Source: Sulfurovum sp. (GTDB lineage: Bacteria; Campylobacterota; Campylobacteria; Campylobacterales; Sulfurovaceae). From it: a stretch of 8,366 nt of DNA. Below are positions 1 to 6,035 of this stretch, piece by piece (the stretch's first letter is position 1; every line of letters starts with the position of its first letter). Where the stretch lies: the NCBI GenBank assembly GCA_026983895.1, contig JALSTF010000214.1:1-8366 (forward strand). Direction: 5' to 3'. The notes beneath the pieces are model-generated. The model was not told the origin of the DNA. It did no database searches and saw only the letters and a list, made by a program, of their open reading frames with translations. Position numbers and translations under genes: made by a program.

Positions 1-670
1 TGACATCGAGCAGCGGATAGATCACATGGCCTTCTCTCGCCCATGCCCCGTCTTTGTCATAGGGCACGCCTCGATGCTTCAATGCCCATGCGTCCATCAG
101 CATATTCCCCGGGCCGCTGTCATATCCGACCAGAGGTTTGCCAAGGACCGTTATATTGGCGATCCCGCCGATATTCACAACACAGACCGACCCGTCATCC
201 GTGCCAAGAAGGAACTTGTGGAATGCCGGTGCGAATGGTGCGCCGCTGCCGCCCAAAGCCATATCTTTGCGGCGAAAATCAGCGACAACACTGATACCTG
301 TTTCCACTGCAATGATATTGGGATCTCCCAGCTGCATGGAAAAAGGATATGCTCCCTCCGGTGCATGCCATACGGTTTGCCCATGAGAACCAATGGCCCG
401 TATAGACGCTGGATCGATTTCTTCCTTTTCCATAAAGTGTCTGACCGCTTCGGCAAAGAGTGTTCCCAGTTTATGATCCAAAACCCCTGCATTACGGATA
501 GGCACAGGACTTGAGACAAGTGCCAGTATTTCATCTTTAAGCATCGGAGGAAAAGGGTGTTCATCACTTGCCATAAGTGCACAGCCTTTTTTGGATATCT
601 CACAAAGTACAACATCGATTCCGTCCAGTGAAGTACCGGACATCAGGCCAATATATTTTTCTTTACGCAT
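1..670 (-). CDS. anmK: Anhydro-N-acetylmuramic acid kinase, N-terminal 223 residues (runs off left edge)
   Basis: AnmK is a cytoplasmic enzyme that hydrolyses and phosphorylates 1,6-anhydroMurNAc with ATP to give MurNAc-6-phosphate during cell-wall recycling. Translating the minus strand from the ATG at 670 gives an unbroken frame to the window edge. Visible family motifs are GLMSGTSLDGID (residues 8-19, ATP-binding loop), IGSHGQTVWH (93-102), DFRRKDMALGGSGAPF (131-146, with D131 matching the catalytic Asp of the family), VNIGGIANIT (165-174) and GYDSGPGNMLMD (182-193). The family is usually about 370 residues, so roughly 40% is missing on the left. The ribosome site is weak (GGGA about 10 nt upstream), and a GATAAT at 687-692 could be the -10. 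It lies on the same strand as the amidase and symporter genes but is separated from them by a plus-strand gene and mobile-element ends. Identity is firm from the motifs. Confidence 0.95.
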   Translation of the reverse strand, partial: MRKEKYIGLMSGTSLDGIDVVLCEISKKGCALMASDEHPFPPMLKDEILALVSSPVPIRNAGVLDHKLGTLFAEAVRHFMEKEEIDPASIRAIGSHGQTVWHAPEGAYPFSMQLGDPNIIAVETGISVVADFRRKDMALGGSGAPFAPAFHKFLLGTDDGSVCVVNIGGIANITVLGKPLVGYDSGPGNMLMDAWALKHRGVPYDKDGAWAREGHVIYPLLDV

Positions 671-785
671 AAAGACATTATCCCGGATTATCTATTAGAA
701 TCGCCTTGGATTTCAATATCATTCAGGCAGCTTGCTGTTTCACAATAACTCCACTATCGCATCACAAATGCTACACAAACATATT

Positions 786-803
786 CTACTATTAGAGGTG
801 CCC
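786..803 (+). repeat. Solo transposon-type terminal repeat
   Basis: The 18 nt CTACTATTAGAGGTGCCC match the right end of the fold-back element (1576-1593) at 17 of 18 positions, in the same orientation. I found no partner left end in 671-785 or 804-853, and there is no TTAA on its outer side. It therefore looks like a decayed or recombined remnant of the same element family, lying in the anmK/854 divergent spacer. Confidence 0.7.
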
Positions 804-841
804 TACACATGGGCAGCATGACATTGCAACTATTTTAATAC

Positions 842-847
842 AAGGAG
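842..847 (+). promoter_or_regulatory. Ribosome binding site for the Tyr/Arg-rich protein
   Basis: AAGGAG ends 6 nt before the ATG at 854. It is one of the strongest Shine-Dalgarno sequences in the window and fixes the start of this otherwise unrecognised gene. Confidence 0.75.
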
Positions 848-853
848 TCAGAC

Positions 854-1423
854 ATGACAAACGCAACAGTGAAAATATTTACGCTCATCGGTTTTCTTTT
901 AACGATCACCCTGCCGCTTTCAGCACGGGAACATCCGCAGGTGATGAATGAAGCCAAAATACAACAACTTGACAGAAGACTTACTGTGCATCAAGCACGA
1001 CATCGAAACTTCAATACAAAACGGGAGTATAAACGACACCGAAAACATTTTGAAGCCGGATATCACAGAGTAATGCATATCAAACCATATCGGTACGATC
1101 AACACAGAACTGATGATTACAGATACCCTCAGCATGAAGAACGCTATGACAATACCCCCGGAGCGTATCCGGCAGAATACGGTCGTGCACATCAGCATTT
1201 CAAACGGGGATGGCTGCTTGCCTATCGGTATGACAGAGCTGCATTCTATGACAGGGATGGTTTTTACTATGGTTATTTCAATCGGTACGGGTACTATTTT
1301 GAAGGTGTATTTTACAGATATGACCGTTTTTACACCTATCGCGACCGCATAAGGGGAAGAGGATTATTTGATCGGTACTTTTACAGACCTGCAGCCTACA
1401 GGCATTATGGATTTTGCAGATAA
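854..1423 (+). CDS. Predicted exported Tyr/Arg/His-rich protein, function unknown
   Basis: I do not recognise a characterised family for this 189-residue protein. It starts with a signal peptide (hydrophobic segment about residues 7-22, likely cleavage after LPLSA), so it is probably periplasmic or surface-located. Residues 25-110 are hydrophilic and rich in His, Arg and Gln. The last 75 or so residues are extraordinarily rich in Tyr (about 17) and Arg (about 15) with many Phe and Gly, in a loose recurring pattern such as YRYDR, FYDRDGFYYGY, NRYGYYFEG, YRYDRFYTYRDR and FDRYFYR. There is a single Cys next to the C-terminus. The start is supported by AAGGAG at 842-847. The codons for Ile/Tyr/Asn/Asp-Arg-Tyr reuse ATCGGTA at 1089, 1224, 1281 and 1371. 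The gene runs opposite to its neighbours and stops 3 nt before a mobile-element target duplication. That it is a real gene is likely; its role is unknown. Confidence 0.75.
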   Translation: MTNATVKIFTLIGFLLTITLPLSAREHPQVMNEAKIQQLDRRLTVHQARHRNFNTKREYKRHRKHFEAGYHRVMHIKPYRYDQHRTDDYRYPQHEERYDNTPGAYPAEYGRAHQHFKRGWLLAYRYDRAAFYDRDGFYYGYFNRYGYYFEGVFYRYDRFYTYRDRIRGRGLFDRYFYRPAAYRHYGFCR

Positions 1424-1426
1424 GAC

Positions 1427-1597
1427 TTAAGGGCACCTCTAAAAATAGGTGATACTCACAACATTTCCAGCTTTTGCCTAGGCTAGGCACTCTTTACAGC
1501 CCTAGCCGTAGCTAAAGCGAAAAAGAGTAACGACGCATAGGCGAAAGCTGGAAATGCCCGCAGGGTGGGTTTTACCTATTATTAGAGGTGCCCTTAA
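1427..1597. mobile_element. MITE-like fold-back element (1431-1593) with TTAA target duplications
   Basis: The 163-bp element begins GGGCACCTCT and ends AGAGGTGCCC. The outer 20 nt of the two ends (1431-1450 and 1574-1593) are inverted repeats matching at 19 of 20 positions. TTAA stands immediately outside each end (1427-1430 and 1594-1597), as expected of a 4-bp target duplication. A second inverted pair lies inside: CATTTCCAGCTTTTGCCTA at about 1462-1480 against TAGGCGAAAGCTGGAAATG near 1538-1556, one mismatch. Shorter arms follow towards the centre (ACTCTTT/AAAGAGT, GGCTAGG/CCTAGCC), so most of the element can fold into one long hairpin. It has no transposase and no convincing ORF, so it would need a transposase supplied elsewhere. 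The YTAR-type target is compatible with IS5-group transposases, but that assignment is only a suggestion. Confidence 0.85.
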
Positions 1598-3108
1598 ATA
1601 CCTTTTTTCTGCTTGCCTGCCATCATCACTGCAAATGCCACCAGGGTTCCTATAAGTATCTGCCAGGCAAAGCCCAGTTTGAAACCAAATACGGCACCCA
1701 GTACATAGGGTTGCAGCAGCAGTACTGTCACAAATCCGCCCAGCAGTGCCAGCGGGACGGTCAAGGCACTGCCTCTTTGGGTGAAAATAGCAGCACCATA
1801 GACACCGAGCAGACCGGTATAGGCAAAAGCCATCACACCCAGTGCGAAGCTCAATAACGGCAGTTCGGTATAGCGCTGCCAGTAGTAGCTCAGCATTGCC
1901 ATAAGAGAGAGCGCCACAGCAAAAAGAAGGACCGCTACCCTTCCCGCTTTGACAAAATACAATTCATCCTGCATACCACGCTTCATTTTCCAGGGCTTAT
2001 AGAGGTCTTCGATAGCCACCGAGGACATGGCCCCCAGCACGGAATTGGAACTTGAAAGTGCCGCAGCGACCGCACCGACGGTCACAAGACCGCGCATTCC
2101 TTCCGGCATTTCATGAAGAATGTAGTACATGAAGATCGTGATCTTCTCTCCGTCAAATTTCTGTACCACATCGGTATTCAGTCCGGAAAGTTCTGGATGC
2201 TGGTAAAACAGGTAGAGCAACAGTCCTATGCAAAGAAACAGAAGCGCTACGGGAATGGTCATATAGATGGAGAACATCAACGAATCCTGTGCCTCTTTGC
2301 TGTCTTTACAGCTCAAGGCCCGCTGTGTCATGTCCTGGTCAAGCCCATACGCTGCGATATTGAGCAGCAGCCAGCCCCCAAGCAGCGCCCAGACGGAAAA
2401 GCCTCCGCCAAGAGACCAGTCAAGCAGCCTGAGTTTATGGTCGGCTTCCAGGGTAGTGATCATCGTACCCATGTCGGCATGGATGCTCATCAAAAGAAAG
2501 ATAAGTACGGCGATACCTGCACCGATATAGGTGATCGCCTGGATCACATCGGAGAAGATGACCGATTTCACCCCGCCAAAATAGACATAAGCCAGTGCAC
2601 CGAGCATCAGGATGCCGATAGAGATCGCCACATGTCCTGCCGTGATATCCAGGAACAGTATCATCGAAATGGCCAGGGCACCGATGTAGAGCCGTGCGCC
2701 CGAAGCGAACAGACGCCCCACCAAAAACATCACCCCTGCCTGCTTCTTTGCAGACGTACCGTAACGTTTCTCCAGAAGTTCATAGACCGTAACCGCATGA
2801 ATGGCATAAAAACGGGGGATGAGCACTTTGGCTACAAAAAGTACAGCCAGAAAAGCAGAAAAGTAGAAACCGATGAAGGTCAAGTCCTTGCCGTAAGAGT
2901 ATTCCGGCCCTCCGAGAAAGGTCGCAGCCGACTGTGACGTAGCCAGCACGGAGACTGCCACTGCCCACATGGGTACAGTATTGCTTCCCACGAAGTAGTC
3001 ACGTGTATTGCGTATCTTACCCTGGCTCAGCAGGACAGAAGTAATGATCAGCACCAGAAAATAGGCGGAGAAGATCATCCAGTCCAGCGTAGAGAATGCT
3101 GAATGCAT
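1594..3108 (-). CDS. Sodium:solute symporter (SSS family), substrate unassigned
   Basis: This 504-residue inner-membrane protein has the length and about 13 hydrophobic segments of the SSS family (TC 2.A.21), which couples Na+ entry to uptake of sugars, amino acids or other solutes. Family features are the N-terminal YFVGSNTVPMW stretch (38-48), FGGVKSVIFSDVIQ (177-190, the SSS signature region), GLDQDMTQRALSCKDSKEA (255-273) and AALSSSNSVLGAMSSVAIEDLY (349-370). In the last, S353/S354 line up with the Na2-site serines of vSGLT by my hand alignment. The ATG overlaps the amidase stop as TAATG, with GAGG 6 nt upstream, so the two are probably translationally coupled. Next to an exported amidase and anmK, a cell-wall sugar such as anhydroMurNAc is a reasonable substrate guess, but nothing in the sequence proves it. 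Its TAA stop lies within the TTAA duplicated by the fold-back element. Confidence 0.92.
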   Translation of the reverse strand: MHSAFSTLDWMIFSAYFLVLIITSVLLSQGKIRNTRDYFVGSNTVPMWAVAVSVLATSQSAATFLGGPEYSYGKDLTFIGFYFSAFLAVLFVAKVLIPRFYAIHAVTVYELLEKRYGTSAKKQAGVMFLVGRLFASGARLYIGALAISMILFLDITAGHVAISIGILMLGALAYVYFGGVKSVIFSDVIQAITYIGAGIAVLIFLLMSIHADMGTMITTLEADHKLRLLDWSLGGGFSVWALLGGWLLLNIAAYGLDQDMTQRALSCKDSKEAQDSLMFSIYMTIPVALLFLCIGLLLYLFYQHPELSGLNTDVVQKFDGEKITIFMYYILHEMPEGMRGLVTVGAVAAALSSSNSVLGAMSSVAIEDLYKPWKMKRGMQDELYFVKAGRVAVLLFAVALSLMAMLSYYWQRYTELPLLSFALGVMAFAYTGLLGVYGAAIFTQRGSALTVPLALLGGFVTVLLLQPYVLGAVFGFKLGFAWQILIGTLVAFAVMMAGKQKKGI

Positions 3109-3812
3109 TATCTGCCTCGGGGAGGGGTCTTGAGATGCAGGTCTTTGACCGCTTTTCGCACATTTTTCATAAATATTCTGCCCGGATCATTCTTCACAGT
3201 CCGGTAGCCTTTGTCTTTTTCCAGCCAAAGCGGCGTACGCTCCATCTGGCGATACTCAAGATGACCGATAAGATACTGTATGGTCGGATATTTGGCTTTG
3301 AGATAGCGTACCAGAGCAATATTCGAGCGAAGCTGTGCAGGCGTGAGATCTTCCGCCTTGTTCCCTTTGCCGCCGACATTTTCTATACCGATAGCGCTAT
3401 AATTGAGCCCGATGACATGGCGCGCCATCCAGTTGTCAGGCATCAGGCGGTAGATCGTACCGTCTCTGGCAACAAGATAATGCGCCGAAACATTGAGTGC
3501 TGAGGCTTTGGCAATGTCTTTTCTGTCACTGAGCAGCTTTTCCGGCTTGAGTCTGTTGAAGGATTTTTTAAGGCTCATTTCGGCCGTCCAGTGCAGTACA
3601 ATGATACGCGGGGTGATCGTAATGTCTTTCACATTCTTGCCGTAATGCTGTCTGATGTAGGCTTTGGTCATCTCTACGCGTGCTTTGCCAAAATCGATCG
3701 GTTTGTTGACGATGCGCAGCGGCGGTTGAATGGGTTTGGTGGTACATTTAAATGCATTGGCCTGCACACTGAGTGTCAGGAATGCCAGAGCGATCCATAC
3801 GGTTTTCATCAT
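3108..3812 (-). CDS. Exported N-acetylmuramoyl-L-alanine amidase (Amidase_2, AmpD/AmiD type)
   Basis: The enzyme is predicted to cut the amide bond between MurNAc (or anhydroMurNAc) and L-Ala of the peptide stem. Residues 1-20 form a signal peptide (hydrophobic core 5-16, AxA-type site QANA|F), so it acts in the periplasm; there is no Cys at the cleavage site to make it a lipoprotein. The zinc-amidase core spans about 65-215: H74 in IVLHWTAE, H184 in YLIGHLEYRQ and D209 in KNDPG match the His-His-Asp metal set of AmpD-like enzymes, and E144 in AIGIENVGG is the expected catalytic Glu. The C-terminus is basic (TPPRGR). The start at 3812 has AAGGGA 9 nt upstream; the second Met is a possible alternative. 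It follows the membrane-protein gene by 29 nt and overlaps the symporter by 1 nt. The AmiD-like role in recycling is an inference from export plus neighbours. Confidence 0.9.
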   Translation of the reverse strand: MMKTVWIALAFLTLSVQANAFKCTTKPIQPPLRIVNKPIDFGKARVEMTKAYIRQHYGKNVKDITITPRIIVLHWTAEMSLKKSFNRLKPEKLLSDRKDIAKASALNVSAHYLVARDGTIYRLMPDNWMARHVIGLNYSAIGIENVGGKGNKAEDLTPAQLRSNIALVRYLKAKYPTIQYLIGHLEYRQMERTPLWLEKDKGYRTVKNDPGRIFMKNVRKAVKDLHLKTPPRGR

Positions 3813-3841
3813 AAAAAAGTCCCTTGAAAAAGCAATATAAT

Positions 3842-4399
3842 TTATTTTACCGCATCTTGGCTATGGTTCTCTTTGTCCTGCAATAAAAGTACTACCATGA
3901 TGACGATAGGAAAGCTCAGGCCCACTATATAGCTTGGAATATGCAGCAGTCCGTGCCGGTTCAGGTAGAGAAATCCGAGAATGAGCACTCCGTAGGCACC
4001 CAGGCGGTAGAGGGAGAGTGCCGCTTTGGTATCTTTGAGCACTTGAAAAAGTGTCCGCCTGTTCTCTTTGAGCTTTTTTTTCTCCTCTTTAACCACATCG
4101 CTGAACGCTTTTTCTCCCGCTTCTGTCTCAACGTTCTCTTCACTGTAAAGATCATGAGGGTCTTCGAGTTTGTCAATGACATCTTTGGAGTCGTCCAAAG
4201 TGATGATATTGTTCTCCACCCTTGCAGTCACCATGCGGCGGTAAGAGATCATCGACGCGATCATTACCAAAGCAGAGGAGAAAAAACCTATCTGTGTATT
4301 CCAAAGCGTTTTCGTATCGAAGAAGAGTATAGAGGCAAGTCCCAATAACAGATCTGCCGAGACAAGGGTCACGATGATCTTTTGCTTAATAGGTGTCAT
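3842..4399 (-). CDS. Predicted membrane protein with two TM pairs and a charged cytoplasmic-type loop, function unknown
   Basis: I do not recognise a named family. From the preferred ATG at 4399 it is 185 residues. It has two hydrophobic segments near the N-terminus (about 8-27 and 37-52), a long highly charged central region (about 53-120, rich in Glu, Lys and Asp, possibly coiled) and two more segments near the C-terminus (about 129-146 and 153-173), giving a likely four-pass protein with both ends on the same side. Three in-frame ATGs (4411, 4405, 4399) lie in a GATGAGGATGAGGATGA run. The last is chosen because GAGG then sits 6 nt upstream. It overlaps the AtpZ-like gene by 14 nt and is followed after 29 nt by the amidase, so it is probably co-transcribed with both. 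Similar small membrane-protein genes near hemL are, as I recall, common in Campylobacterota. Confidence 0.8.
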   Translation of the reverse strand: MTPIKQKIIVTLVSADLLLGLASILFFDTKTLWNTQIGFFSSALVMIASMISYRRMVTARVENNIITLDDSKDVIDKLEDPHDLYSEENVETEAGEKAFSDVVKEEKKKLKENRRTLFQVLKDTKAALSLYRLGAYGVLILGFLYLNRHGLLHIPSYIVGLSFPIVIMVVLLLQDKENHSQDAVK

Positions 4400-4694
4400 C
4401 CTCATCCTCATCTTCAACAACAGGCTTTCTGTAATTTCTGTAGCGCGGGTCATGGGCCAGTTCGTCCAATGACCTTTTCTGTTTCTCATAGGCTTTATAA
4501 ACGTTCAGTATCGCAGCGGCAATACCGATGAACACACCGATCCACAGTGTCCACATCGCACCGCTGAGTTTTTGCAGCCCCAGGCCGATCCCTACCCCGA
4601 TAAGTACGGCGACCACCATAGAGATCCCAAGACTCAGACCGTCCGCCGCATCTACGATCTTCTTGAATTTGGGTTCCTCTTCTTTGTTTTGCAT
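4386..4694 (-). CDS. AtpZ/AtpI-family small membrane protein
   Basis: This 102-residue protein has a short charged N-terminus, two closely spaced transmembrane helices (about 21-41 and 47-67) with a glycine-rich IGVGIGLGLQ face, then a charged tail ending VEDEDEDDTY. Size, helical hairpin and glycine pattern fit the AtpZ/AtpI family, which assists F1Fo ATP synthase c-ring assembly and has been proposed to carry Mg2+/Ca2+. It is not next to atp genes here; instead it heads an operon with a membrane protein, amidase and symporter. ATG at 4694 has CAAAGGA ending 7 nt upstream and an extended -10 at 4722-4730. The acidic tail is encoded by a short GATGAG repeat that also supplies the ribosome site and start codons of the next gene. 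The family call is moderately sure; the function in this organism is not. Confidence 0.8.
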   Translation of the reverse strand: MQNKEEEPKFKKIVDAADGLSLGISMVVAVLIGVGIGLGLQKLSGAMWTLWIGVFIGIAAAILNVYKAYEKQKRSLDELAHDPRYRNYRKPVVEDEDEDDTY

Positions 4695-4721
4695 GTATCT
4701 ATCCTTTGGTATGAAACAGCG

Positions 4722-4730
4722 ATTATAGCA
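4722..4730 (-). promoter_or_regulatory. Extended -10 promoter of the atpZ-like/amidase/symporter operon
   Basis: The minus strand reads TGCTATAAT, a perfect TGnTATAAT. Transcription would start near 4715, leaving a leader of about 20 nt with CAAAGGA before the ATG at 4694. I see no good -35, which is usual for sigma-70 promoters of Campylobacterota. Confidence 0.65.
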
Positions 4731-4828
4731 AAAGGGTACATAGAGAAGGATTTATGGAAGATCTCAAATATTGTTTTCAAAAAAAATGTACAACATCATA
4801 AAATAATTAAATATTATATTTATCATGC

Positions 4829-4851
4829 TTTTGTGTTATAATAACAAAAAA
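4829..4851 (+). promoter_or_regulatory. Extended -10 promoter of the YeeE/YedE pair inside a 23-bp palindrome
   Basis: TGTTATAAT at 4834-4842 is a perfect extended -10 for the plus strand. It lies in a 23-bp palindrome centred on A4840: the inner GTTAT-A-ATAAC is exact, and the 11-nt arms match at 10 of 11 positions. AAAGGA follows at 4853-4858, 7 nt before the ATG at 4866. The upstream 4770-4828 is very AT-rich with no clear -35. The palindrome could be an operator for a repressor covering the -10; that is inference. Confidence 0.6.
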
Positions 4852-4865
4852 ATAAAGGATTACTT

Positions 4866-5369
4866 ATGAGTAGATTACCTTGGTGGATGGGCGGCATTCT
4901 GATGGCTGCACTTCTTTTGATGACCTTTTCGATCTTTGGTGCGGACAGACCGCTGGGCGCTTCGACCTATGTCCCTTACGCTGCGGGAATGATCTTCGGT
5001 CTTGACCCTGATAAATACACCTATCTGAAAGATATAAAAGCTCCCGGTTCATGGGAAGGTGTTATGCTGCTGGGTGCCCTTCTCGGCGGCTTTGTCACTT
5101 CTGTGTTCATCACAAAGAGTTTCAGATTCTCCGTGATACCGACAGGATGGAAGAAATACAAGAACAATTCCGTACTTTCCAGACTTCTCTGGAGCTTCGT
5201 TGCGGGATTTGTCATGATCATCGGTGCACGTATGGCCGGAGGCTGTACCAGCGGACACTTCATGTCGGGAATGACACAAATGGCGATCTCCTCCATGATC
5301 TTCGGTACGGTAGTCATGATCGCACTGGTCGTTACCGGTAAATTCTTTTACAACACAAAGGATAAATAA
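4866..5369 (+). CDS. YeeE/YedE-family membrane protein, first half (thiosulfate/sulfur transport)
   Basis: This 167-residue membrane protein has about four to five hydrophobic segments (about 7-25, 35-46, 65-84, 106-121, 137-158). The signature is GARMAGGCTSGH at 120-131, with C127 as the conserved Cys that in YeeE-type transporters passes thiosulfate through the membrane by a short-lived S-S contact. GADRPLGASTYVPYAAG (25-41) is a further family stretch. It is about half the length of single-chain YeeE, and the other half is the next gene, which overlaps it as TAATG, so the two chains probably assemble into one transporter. The start at 4866 has AAAGGA 7 nt upstream. The exact sulfur species carried cannot be read from sequence. 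Confidence 0.9.
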   Translation: MSRLPWWMGGILMAALLLMTFSIFGADRPLGASTYVPYAAGMIFGLDPDKYTYLKDIKAPGSWEGVMLLGALLGGFVTSVFITKSFRFSVIPTGWKKYKNNSVLSRLLWSFVAGFVMIIGARMAGGCTSGHFMSGMTQMAISSMIFGTVVMIALVVTGKFFYNTKDK

Positions 5370-6028
5370 TGGATATCATTGTAAAAACAGCGGGAGACGA
5401 CCTCCCTTCACGCGTGGCACAGATGTTCGAGAACGTGATCCATCAGGGACACGGTTCTTTGGTGCTGGTCTTTCTGATCGGTATTATGTTCGGCGGTATC
5501 ATACAGTATACCCGTGTGGACAAGTTCGAGAAGATCGCAGGTTTTGCGATGCTGAAAGACACCATCGTACCGAAAATGCTCTTTCTTACCGTCGGTCTGG
5601 CCAGTATAGGACTTTACTTCATGGTTGAAGCGGGCTGGGCCCATTATCATATCAAGCCGGTTATCTGGCAGGGGCTTATCATAGGCGGTACACTGTTCGG
5701 GATCTCTATGGCGATCTTCGGAAAATGCCCGGGAACAGGGCCGGTCTCCATTGCGGAAGGACGTATCGATGTACTGATCGGTGCCATTGGCGGATTGTTT
5801 GGAGGCCTGGTCTTCACACTTTACTATAATGATTTTTTTAAAGGATTGATGGGAGCAAGTGCCGGCAAATTGACACTGCCGCACTTCTTTCCCGGACATG
5901 AACATCTCGTGGTACTCATTTTCGGTATCGTTGTCACGATCATCGCGATCCTCATTCCGAAAGTAGAGATGTTCGATGAAGCCGACCTCTCAAAACTGCC
6001 TGATGACATGAGGCCGGACAGACAGTAG
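5369..6028 (+). CDS. YeeE/YedE-family membrane protein, second half (thiosulfate/sulfur transport)
   Basis: This 219-residue partner of the preceding gene shares its strand and overlaps its stop by one base (TAATG), which implies translational coupling. Hydrophobic segments lie at about 30-47, 70-86, 100-118, 134-152 and 179-197. The GKCPGTGP motif at 118-125 puts C120 in the position of the second half's conserved pore Cys; FGGIIQYTRVDKFEKIAGF (41-59) is also typical of the family. The first 25 residues are hydrophilic, and the acidic tail after 198 is probably cytoplasmic. It ends 7 nt from the convergent SEC-C gene, with no obvious terminator hairpin between them. In a sulfur-oxidising or -reducing Campylobacterota host, this pair would supply thiosulfate or a persulfide-like species; this is inference. 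Confidence 0.9.
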   Translation: MDIIVKTAGDDLPSRVAQMFENVIHQGHGSLVLVFLIGIMFGGIIQYTRVDKFEKIAGFAMLKDTIVPKMLFLTVGLASIGLYFMVEAGWAHYHIKPVIWQGLIIGGTLFGISMAIFGKCPGTGPVSIAEGRIDVLIGAIGGLFGGLVFTLYYNDFFKGLMGASAGKLTLPHFFPGHEHLVVLIFGIVVTIIAILIPKVEMFDEADLSKLPDDMRPDRQ

Positions 6029-6035
6029 TTCCTTT

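Noticed and set aside
26..514. 162-residue plus-strand open frame
   Set aside because: It lies opposite anmK, whose minus-strand frame carries clear family motifs; the plus-strand product has no signal or domain.
175..615. 146-residue minus-strand open frame inside anmK
   Set aside because: It is an out-of-frame shadow. The real anmK frame is open from 670 to the window edge and contains all the motifs.
671..785. Search for a left-end partner of the solo repeat at 786-803
   Set aside because: No GGGCACCTCT-like sequence is present, so an intact second element cannot be claimed.
1278..1490. 70-residue minus-strand open frame running into the fold-back element
   Set aside because: It is antisense to the Tyr/Arg-rich gene and its start is inside the mobile element; no ribosome site of note.
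1431..1593. Element considered as a CRISPR repeat, REP/BIME or ordinary terminator
   Set aside because: There is one copy only, with terminal repeats at the very ends and TTAA on both sides, which fits a transposable element better. No T-run follows the hairpin.
2113..2937. 274-residue plus-strand open frame
   Set aside because: It is antisense to the symporter, with low-complexity His/Gln/Asp-rich composition typical of the reverse of a membrane-protein gene.
4795..4825. AT-rich ATAAT-TAAAT-ATTAT inverted repeat as a second operator
   Set aside because: Arms are only 5 bp in DNA made almost wholly of A and T, so chance explains it.
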